In this document: one piece after another, positions 32,723 to 40,000 of the stretch
How the letters are laid out: the number at the start of each line of letters is the position of its first letter
Numbering within the stretch: position 1 is the stretch's first letter
NCBI GenBank assembly: GCA_012295275.1
Contig: CM022670.1
Location: forward strand, 12,587,083-12,627,082
DNA: 40,000 bases
DNA from: Chrysomallon squamiferum
Lineage: Eukaryota; Mollusca; Gastropoda; Neomphalida; Peltospiridae
Direction: 5' to 3'
Notes under the pieces: model-generated
Database searches by the model: none
The model's input: the letters and a program-made list of their open reading frames with translations, nothing else
Told to the model about the DNA's origin: nothing
Made by a program: the position numbers and the translations under genes

Positions 32723-32818
32723 TCCTTTTTTTTATTTTTCTCATTTCTCTTTCTAGATTTATATATATATCCTTTTTTTAATTTTTCTCAATTTTCTCTT
32801 TCTAGATTTATATATATA
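32723..32818 (+). repeat. Two-copy tandem repeat of 48 bp
   Basis: TCCTTTTTTTTATTTTTCTC and its continuation TTTCTCTTTCTAGATTTATA recur 48 bp downstream with a few changes. Both copies end in TATATATA. Confidence 0.85.
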
Positions 32819-32978
32819 CATACACATACACAGTTTTCATTGTCTATAGGACGGATTGACTGATTGGATAACAGATTAATTATTCATTCATTCTTTAGAT
32901 GCGTTTTGCCTGCATTTATACAACCAATATTTAATAGATGAGACAACCAACCTCTCTCTCATACAACCCAGGTCCAGA

Positions 32979-33322
32979 TCTCACAGTGCAAATCTCTCAG
33001 TGTGAATCTCACAATGCAAATCTCACAATGTAAATCTCACAATGCAGATCTCTCAATGCAACTCTCACAATGCAGATCTCACAATGTAAATCTTACAATG
33101 CAAACTCTCACAATTCAAATGTCACAATACAGATCTCACATTGCAAATCTCACAATGCAAATCTCATAGTGCAAATCTCACAGTGCAGATATCACAATGC
33201 AAAATCTCATAATGCAAATCTCACAGTGCAGATCTCACAATGCAAATCTCACAATGCAGATCTCAGAGTTCAAATCTCACAACTGAGATCTCATAATGTA
33301 AATCTCACACGTGAGATCTGAC
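32979..33322 (+). repeat. 14-bp minisatellite, about 24 copies
   Basis: The unit TCTCACAATGCAAA (or ...GCAGA at its end) repeats in 14-bp steps with a few one-base insertions. Because three units make 42 nt and no stop falls in one phase, an 83-codon frame at 33070-33321 shows a 14-residue repeat of the type SHNANLTVQISQCK. That peptide is a by-product of the DNA repeat. Confidence 0.96.
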
Positions 33323-33325
33323 ATG

Positions 33326-33789
33326 TTTGACAAGGTATCGCTGGCTGATTTGACCACCTGCAGAATCACTTCATACACCTGTATATATGTAACACGTGGC
33401 AGCGACTGACGTCGTGTTTACACACACCTCTCACCGCGCTGACGTTCACGTCAACCGAAGGTGAACAGTTTGACAGAACAGGAAATTGGAGTCTGTGCTG
33501 AGCAGCGCTGAGTCTAATGAAAGAACAACTTTCCACAAAGCCCGAGGCCGGTTTGGGACAAACACCCAGGAAACCGAGGTTGTTGGGTTAAACACGAAGG
33601 AAGAAAGCAAGCCACGGTAAGGCTGAGGAGATGAGAAGCTCAAAGAAGCTGCTTAATGAAGCTGTTTATACGAAACCCTTCTGAAAAGCTCGAATGAAAA
33701 TCGAGAGATCGCATCATCTCCCTGCGCGTAAAAATACAGCTATAAACGATATACCTTATTCTTCGTTCGGTGACTTATTTGTACTTTGA
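33326..33789. other. GC-richer unique sequence
   Basis: Non-repetitive, with CACGTG at 33393-33398, TGACGTCG near 33407 and CAGCGCTG near 33503. CACGGTAAGG at 33612-33621 resembles a plus-strand splice donor, and the minus strand reads CTCATCTCCTCAG there, resembling an acceptor. A 65-codon minus frame at 33446-33643 lies just beyond it, not recognised. Exon status is unproven. Confidence 0.3.
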
Positions 33790-33790
33790 C

Positions 33791-33859
33791 GTTTTATTAC
33801 GTTTATTAATAAAACGGTTTATTACGTTTATCAATAAAACGTTTTATTACGTTTATTAG
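33791..33859 (+). repeat. 25-bp tandem array of self-complementary units
   Basis: Units start at 33791, 33816 and 33841. The first has GTTTTATT at its left end and AATAAAAC at its right end, exact reverse complements, around ACGTTTATT. The second differs by one base in the stem. The third is partial. Each full unit can fold as a hairpin. Confidence 0.9.
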
Positions 33860-34548
33860 TATTTAACGTTAAGACCATTTCATCTCGGCGAAGCTATTGG
33901 ATTATTTCATGTACAAACTAGTATACTGGCTATCAAAGGTACTGAGGTACGTTTCTGTCCGTTGCGGATACATATACACCATCCCTTGTTGCTAGTAAGA
34001 ACTAAAGGAAGACAAACAAAATGAATATAGAATATAAATATTAGAAAAAACAATAAGAACAAAAAACAACAACAACAAAAAACAGCTGTTGTCCATACAA
34101 ATCAGTAAAAGTAGCGTACATCTTGATCTCAGCTATAAATAAAAGAAACCATAAAAAAGAAACAATCAATATCCACTGAGAGAAACACAAACAGAAATAT
34201 CCAGAATGGCCATAAAGCAAACATTCACAGAGAAAAAAATAAATCTTAACTAAACACGGCTGACCCACGACCATTAACACGTTATTCAGCAACTGTTGAT
34301 AATTTGGTCAAAAGTGAATAACAGCGGGATTTTCTTCTCAGTTCAGGCTTTATAGAAACATAGCAATAAAACTATTATTGGCATAGAACCAGAGAATATC
34401 GAGTACAGCACCATTTTATGAATTGAGTAGTCGTACCATACATTTTTTTCTGTCTAGCTGAAATTATATAAATAATAATAATACGAATTCTGATTCTAAT
34501 GAGAAGCTATAAAATGTTTACTCTGAAGATCTTTAGTCAGAGCCCTCA
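33860..34548. other. Unique AT-rich sequence
   Basis: The 83-codon minus frame at 34041-34292 is not recognised and ends in poly-Val/Phe from a CAA tract. Nothing else supported. Confidence 0.5.
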
Positions 34549-35060
34549 AAATATTTAGCATCCAACAGTCGATGATAAATAATAAAAATAATAATAATAA
34601 AAAGTAATGTTCTTGTGTTTTCATTTAACAAATATTTCACATCCAACTGATAATGATACAAAATAACTAAAACTATTTTACTTGGTTTTTTTTAGAAATG
34701 TTTGGCATCCAACAGATATTGATACAAAATAAAAAATAAAATGTTTGACATACCACAGATAATGATACAAAATAAATAAAAATGTTTTAGTTGTCTTTTC
34801 AAAATGTCTAACATCCAATAGATGATAATATAAAAATTAATACAAATGCTCTTGTTGAACTAATATTTAACGTTCAATACCCTATGACAGAAAAAAAAGC
34901 AATGTGCTCTAGTGATGTCATTTAAGAAATGTTTGACATCGAGTAGTCGGTGATAGAAAAATAATGGTTGTGCTTTAGTGGTCATAAAATAAATGTTAAC
35001 GTTGTGCTCAATTAGAGGCGATCCTGATAAATAGACAAAAATAACTGAAATAATGTGTTA
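34549..35060 (+). repeat. Degenerate tandem array, period about 60-80 bp
   Basis: Seven or eight units begin near 34549, 34629, 34695, 34739, 34801, 34861, 34925 and 34988. The shared core is AAATGTTTGACATCCAACAG followed by ATAATGATACAAAATAA and a T-rich end with TTTAGTTGTC-like words. The AT-rich part varies most in length. No frame stays open across it. Confidence 0.75.
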
Positions 35061-35082
35061 ATGTTTTATTTACTATCATATT

Positions 35083-35099
35083 AAAAAAAAAAAAAAAAA
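35083..35099. repeat. Poly-A of 17
   Basis: Uninterrupted A run after the degenerate tandem array. Confidence 0.95.
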
Positions 35100-35735
35100 T
35101 CAGATGGTATAATTCTGTTGGAGTCAATTATAAAGGTACCAAATTATGATGGTGATGATGAAGACGCTGATGATGATAACGGAATAACGATAACTATCAT
35201 ACATGATGATGTCGACGACATCAGACGAGAGAAAAGAAAACGGTGACAACGACACTGATAAGATAAATGTCAGAGAAGAATCCTTTCGTTTCGAAACAGC
35301 ATTAGCATCGCAATGAATTGCTAGTTTCACAAGCACTTTAGAACTGAATTTGCATTCCTGTAATGTTATCAAGTTAGAATTGGCTTTTATCGGGTCGATT
35401 ACAATACATTGCATGGAGTCGAGATGTTAATGAATAGACAACTCGGTAACGAGTGAAACCTGGACCGAAGTAACACGCGACACAGCGGAAAAATAAATCT
35501 TGAAATCTCGTAATTGCTATGGTTACTGACTGCACTTAAAACGTTTCACGTAATTTTAGAATTCTGTGCACACAGCATGTTGCTAGTTTGCATATTTTTA
35601 TTATTAATATGTGTTAACTGCCTGCATTTGCTGTTAAAATCAACACTGTCACTGACGTCATCATCATCATCATCGCCATTGTCAGTACTTTTTTCAGACA
35701 CATAAATATCTGTATTATATCTGTTTGCTTGTGTT
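35100..35735. other. Unique sequence
   Basis: GAT/GAC trinucleotide patch at 35142-35180, TGATGTCGACGACATCA palindrome at 35207-35223, full TGACGTCA at 35653-35660 followed by (TCA)n. Frames of 63-96 codons are not recognised. Confidence 0.5.
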
Positions 35736-36130
35736 TCAATACATGATTCTCCATCTGTCTATTTATCTATCTGTCGATCTATCTATCTAACTGTGTCTCT
35801 ATTTATTTATCTTTGTCTTTCTGTTTATTTATCTGTGTATCTACCTATCTATCAGTCTGTCTATCTAGCTATCTGTCTATGTCACCTATATCTGTCTATA
35901 TCTATTTATCTATATAGCTACAGTTCTGTATTTATTTTTTCTCTGTCTTTCAGTTTCAATGTTTATCCATCTCTGACTCTGCCAGTCTTTATTAGTATCA
36001 CTTTTTTTTTTTATCTGCCTCTCTTTCTCTCTGTGTGACCATGCAAGCGTGCTAGAATCTTGAGTACATGAAAATATGTAGAAAACGATAGTGTTCTATC
36101 ATTAAGATTAGGGAGCTATTTAAAAATATC
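35735..36130 (+). repeat. Direct duplication, copy 1
   Basis: Starts with degenerate CTAT/CTGT units, then from 35924 onward is 80-90 percent identical by eye to the segment from 37031. Shared words in order are GTTTATCCAT, CTGCCAGTCTTTATTA, CTCTTTCTCTCTGTGTG, CCATGCA, CGTGCTAGAATC, TGAGTACA, GAAAATATG, AGAAAACGATAG, AGGGAGCT and TTTAAAAATAT. Copy 1 lacks a segment of about 22-25 bp present in copy 2. Confidence 0.9.
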
Positions 36131-36708
36131 ATATATATATTATTTATCTTATTATCTATCTACCTCTCATTGTCTCTGTCTGTCTCTCTGTTTCAGCATG
36201 TATGTCTGTATATTTATATTATTATTATTATAAATCATCGACATAATTACTGTTATTACTATATAATTCTAAGACGAGTAAAAAAATAACATATATTTTC
36301 GAATAACAATGTATATCACGCAAAAATCTTAAAAGCGAAAGAAAAAGCTAGATTGATTTACACAGCAAAAAAAAAAAAAAAAATAATAATAAAATAAAAT
36401 AAAATATCACTGTCTATATTTATAAAGGAAAATCGAAATTCCTTCTTTTTTTCTGGCTTTACGTAAATGCTGCGCCGGAAATGACGTTTCGATATTCTGT
36501 TAGTGCTAATTATTATTAACAAAAGCTTTTATCCAGATTAATAGTTCAAGCACACCTAGTATGTTATATTCTAGCAGTATGTGTGTGTTTTCAATGGAAT
36601 CTTCAAGGCTTTGTTTTAGATAATTCCAGAAGTGAATATATGACTGAAAAATTTGATGTATATAATATATATAGAGCTTCTGATGTCAGATTGTAAATAA
36701 TAACTTTA
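36131..36708. other. Spacer between the two duplicate copies
   Basis: AT-rich with CT units at 36150-36195, an A run at 36366-36382 and a (TA)n near 36660. No gene seen. Confidence 0.55.
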
Positions 36709-36746
36709 TCTCTGTCTATTTATCTGTATATCTATCTATCTATCTT

Positions 36747-36807
<61 letters not shown>

Positions 36808-36944
36808 TATGTATTTAATCTTTCTCTCACTTCCCTTCTTTTTTCTCTCTCGTTTTATCAATATGTACCTATCTCACTGTCTGCCTGCCTGTCTGTCTAT
36901 CTCTCTACCTGCTTACCTACCTACCTACCTACCTACCTACCTAC

Positions 36945-37015
<71 letters not shown>

Positions 37016-37030
37016 CTGCATACCTACATT
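36709..37030. repeat. (CTAT)n, (CCTA)n and (TA)n compound array
   Basis: CTAT units at 36721-36806, then pyrimidine-rich sequence, (CTGC)/(CTGT), (CCTA)n at about 36910-36945, CTAT to 36982 and (TA)n to 37012. It forms the head of copy 2 of the duplication and has expanded relative to the equivalent part of copy 1. Confidence 0.96.
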
Positions 37031-37262
37031 TCAGTATTTATTTTTTATCTCCCTTTCTAATTCACTGTTTATCCATTTCTGATTCTGCCAGTCTTTATTA
37101 TTATCACTTTTTTTTTTATCTCCCACTCTTTCTCTCTGTGTGGCCATGCAGACGTGCTAGAATCCTGAGTACAGGAAAATATGCAGAAAACGATAGACTG
37201 ACTGATGGCCAAAGCGAGTGTTCTTCTATCACTAAGGTTAGGGAGCTCTTTAAAAATATTGT
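37031..37262 (+). repeat. Direct duplication, copy 2
   Basis: Matches 35924-36130 in the same orientation at an offset of about 1106 bp. Most differences are transitions. It carries ACTGACTGATGGCCAAAGCG after GATAG, absent from copy 1. Short frames on both strands cross it but differ between the copies, so it is not coding. Confidence 0.9.
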
Positions 37263-38736
37263 GTTTTTTCAATGTAGTGCTCGTTCTACACTCTATCCGC
37301 CTCCGCTAATGAAAATTTGTAATCTCTGTGTTCATTGCTTGTGAAAAATTAACTTTGCCAGACTGTGCCACGAAAAATCATGTGTTTTTCGCACTCACTG
37401 CTAAATGGGGAAAAAAAATCTTCACTGTTATTACAATTAATGTTGTTTCTTTGATTCAGAGGAAGATATAACTAATGCGCGCAGAAATATGAGATTGTTT
37501 ACACAAGCTACGAAAGTACAGTTATAAATATAATTATATATGACAGGTTGGGGATAGTAAACTTTTATTTGTGCTTTTGCACCGTTTGATAGTTACTGAT
37601 TTTTTTTAAAACTAGAATCATATTTTAACCCAAAACAAGAGGTGTATTCTGTTGAAAATTCTATTATAACAGATATAGACATATTATTTGCCATTGATGA
37701 TTATAATAATTGTAACCACGATCAGTTTGTTTTCAAACCATTAATACGTTAACGGTTTCACAGAACATTGTAATTGTTTTACAGTTTCACAGTGAATAAT
37801 TATGATATCTAATAAACCCGAATAAAGTTTCGGAATCGTAATATACAATAGCATATACCAGTTTGGATCGAGAAGTATAGTGTTTCTCAACAGTCAAGTT
37901 ACTTTAATGTTTTGTTTAATCGCAACCAAAGCAGATATGATACTGTTTTCTAAATATGAGGATTTTGATAACTGTGAATTAATTTTATCAGAGGAAACTT
38001 GCAAAACATTTCCCTACTTTCAACAAAGGATCCCACAGGGACAAAAACAATACACGCTAATTTTTATGAAAAAAAATGTTTCGAAAAAACACATACTGGA
38101 AACGGAAAATAACCGTGCAGGTTAATTATGAGGATCGATCTTAACTGGAGCGCGTGTGAGGCGCGTGTTTTACGTCAGGGCAACAACATCTTGTCTCTCT
38201 GTACATTATTTATGTTTCTGACACGCATCTGCGTTTCACGCAGTTCATTAAAACATTCAAGTATTACATTACATTCAGCAAGTTTGTCAGAACGGCGCAT
38301 TATTAGTCAAATTTATCTCTTTCACTACAGCACTGATGAGCATTTCTCTGCCAGAAACTCGTTAAAGCATGTGCGTGCATGTATTAACTTCTAGCATAAT
38401 GAATGCGAATTGACCAGCGATGGTTTATCAGTCTGACAGAAAATCTGCTAACGACATACAAAAAACCACCCAAAAAAAAAACCTCGTAAATAATTGTAAT
38501 TATGTTCAGTGATTTATTCCTCATTTTCTGCTATTTTTATTTTTATTTTTTTATTTTTCAGGAAATATAATATTAACTGGTTAATATTGTGTTAGAAACA
38601 TAATTTCTCTCTTTTTCTCTCTTCCGCTCTCATATAGCAATAGGTTTTATGAAGTATATTATAAAATATGACAATTACTAATAATAAGTCAACCGCTTAG
38701 ACAATTAACAATTTTATATTACAATGCATATTTTTG

Positions 38737-38738
<2 letters not shown>
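37263..38738. other. Unique AT-rich sequence
   Basis: Nearly 1.5 kb without a notable repeat. Two consecutive plus frames, 37880-38125 (81 codons) and 38128-38394 (88 codons), are not recognised. The sub-block 38130-38390 is GC-richer. Nothing shows it is coding. Confidence 0.4.
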
Positions 38739-38739
<1 letters not shown>

Positions 38740-38790
<51 letters not shown>

Positions 38791-38828
38791 CAGATATAGA
38801 TATAGAAACACACACATACACACATATA
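38740..38828. repeat. (TG)n followed by (CA)n
   Basis: Clean (TG)n to 38787 and a short CACA/CATA tract at 38807-38828, complementary across about 20 nt. Confidence 0.95.
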
Positions 38829-39262
38829 TGGTTATCGTAAAAAAAAAATTATTCAAAAAGGTTTTCCTGGACTAAGACCTTCAATTATGATTTCACAAAA
38901 AAAAAAAAAATACCACTGACGTAAAACAGAAAACGATACCGCAAGAGTAATGTAGGTGTGTTTCTTTATATGTAAAGTATTTTTTTATTTTAATTACGTT
39001 TTTTTTGCGAAATAGATATATTTCTTGTTTATTGTTCTAACACTAGACTGTAATTATTAATATCAACACTTTTAAACTAACCTAACGTAAACGATACGTT
39101 CTAATTGAAAGTAAAAGATTCAAGGAAAAAAAACAACAACATTTTATTATCCTTTCAATTATCTCTCTTTCTTTATTCCTTTTCCTTTTCTCAGCTGTCA
39201 AATTAAGCTAAGTTTAATGAACATGTAGTTAGAAGTCAAAATAAACAACGATATCTCTTCTC

Positions 39263-39263
<1 letters not shown>
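38829..39263. other. Unique AT-rich sequence
   Basis: Short A runs at 38839-38848 and 38898-38911. No gene seen. Confidence 0.55.
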
Positions 39264-39299
<36 letters not shown>

Positions 39300-39314
39300 A
39301 AAAAAAAAAAAAAA
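39264..39314. repeat. T35-G-A15 homopolymer inverted repeat
   Basis: Thirty-five T residues, one G, then fifteen A residues; the A run can pair with the adjacent T run. Confidence 0.95.
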
Positions 39315-40000
39315 GTGATTCATAGAATAGAGCAAGAAGTCATAATCTCTTTAGTTCGGGAGGGACAAACTCACAGACAGTCACACAGAAAACAGACAAT
39401 TGCAGTGATATTTCAAAAAGATAGGGACAGAGGTTAAGACAAATAAATAAATTTTAAAGAAAAAAAAAAAAAAAAAGGATGAAAGTGAAACGTAAACAGA
39501 ACTTGCTAAATAGAACACACTAGAAAGTAAGAAGACAAAAAAAAAAAAAAAAATGAAATGCATTAAGTCAGAGAATAATTACTGAAGTAAAAATCCACAC
39601 CTGCACAACGCAAACAAAACTTTGGAGATCGAGTCTGGTTGCGTCGTTTATTGTGAACGGCTTCTGTTTGAAAAGAAAGCTAACCAGTGTATTCTCTGGG
39701 AGATGCCTCCCAATGCCACGGCCGTAAAAACAATTTGCGTTTCTATTCTAGGCACACATGCAGTTTTACAGAGATAGTCGGTGCCTCTGCGCCGGTAACT
39801 GCCAGTGATTGTGTGTCGAAGAAGATTCCATGATTTATGGAAGAAAGGTGAAAAGTTTAAGATATATGGATATACCTCGATGAAAGGTATAATGATGCAT
39901 TTTGCAAGACGTACCAAAATTGTTAAACATTTTCGCGATAGGGTTGTTCATTCAACGTATGCAACAAGTCGTTAAAATAGTTCTTCGTTGTTTGTTTTTT
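39315..40000. other. Unique sequence with A runs
   Basis: A runs at about 39461-39477 and 39537-39553. The sub-block 39640-39830 is GC-richer. The minus-strand 89-codon frame at 39648-39917 is not recognised. Confidence 0.45.

Noticed and set aside
33070-33321. 83-codon frame with a 14-residue repeat that resembles a repeat protein
   Set aside because: The 14-bp DNA repeat explains the periodicity; unit length is not a multiple of three and there is no start context or flanking exon.
36090-36130. TTAGGG inside the duplicated segment as a telomeric repeat
   Set aside because: A single occurrence in each copy, not a tandem array.
39648-39917. 89-codon minus frame near the right edge
   Set aside because: No recognised family, and no evidence beyond openness.

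Overview
This window looks like gene-free chromosomal DNA from an animal, most plausibly a mollusc and, at modest confidence, a coleoid cephalopod such as an octopus. The reasons are base composition (roughly two thirds A+T by eye), the very high density of long, nearly perfect microsatellites of many classes ((GA)n, (CA)n, (AAT)n, (GATA)n, (CATA)n, (GTA)n), and the absence of any dense coding layout. There are no prokaryotic gene clusters, no rRNA, no convincing tRNA, no CRISPR array, and no reverse transcriptase, transposase or viral protein that I can recognise. The species is an inference from texture, not from a marker gene.

Nearly all the longer open frames are products of microsatellites: a period-3, or stop-free period-2, -4 or -14, tract gives poly-Val, Leu-Ser, Tyr-Leu-Ser-Ile or Cys-Val peptides. 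I do not call any of them genes. The longest frame in ordinary sequence is a 145-codon minus-strand frame at 30366-30803, which I do not recognise. One exon-like stretch lies at 8815-8890.

Layout. 0-1.3 kb: unique AT-rich DNA with a full TGACGTCA site and a palindrome pair. 1.3-3.1 kb: trinucleotide tracts, a 58-bp perfect (AAT)n/(ATT)n palindrome and a long (TC)n tract. 3.1-6 kb: an old dispersed repeat in two copies, a 40-bp minisatellite of about 15 copies, degenerate trinucleotides and a compound (GATA)/(GGTA) block. 6-9 kb: (GTA)n and (TTA)n tracts, a second tandem array with a 40-bp period, and the exon-like stretch. 9-16 kb: (CA)n, (CATA)n, (CTAT)n and (GA)n arrays and a 153-bp tandem duplication. 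16-22 kb: compound CA/GA, CAA/AAT and GATA/GA tracts and an indel-free pentanucleotide array of 35 units. 22-25 kb: an almost pure T/A tract, then the least repetitive and most GC-rich block (about 22.95-23.83 kb), with a CG run and TAATTA cores. 25-31 kb: more (GA)n, (CATA)n and TA/GA tracts and a G-poor cryptic block. 31-35 kb: a promoter-like cluster, a 14-bp minisatellite, a 25-bp tandem array of self-complementary units and a degenerate 60-80-bp array. 35-37.3 kb: a direct duplication of about 400 bp, offset by 1.1 kb. 37.3-40 kb: mostly unique sequence with homopolymers.

Taken together, the window reads as intergenic or deep intronic DNA shaped by slippage and local duplication. The sites worth following are the repeat families that are not simple microsatellites and a few clusters that could be regulatory. 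I found no new multi-gene system and do not claim one.
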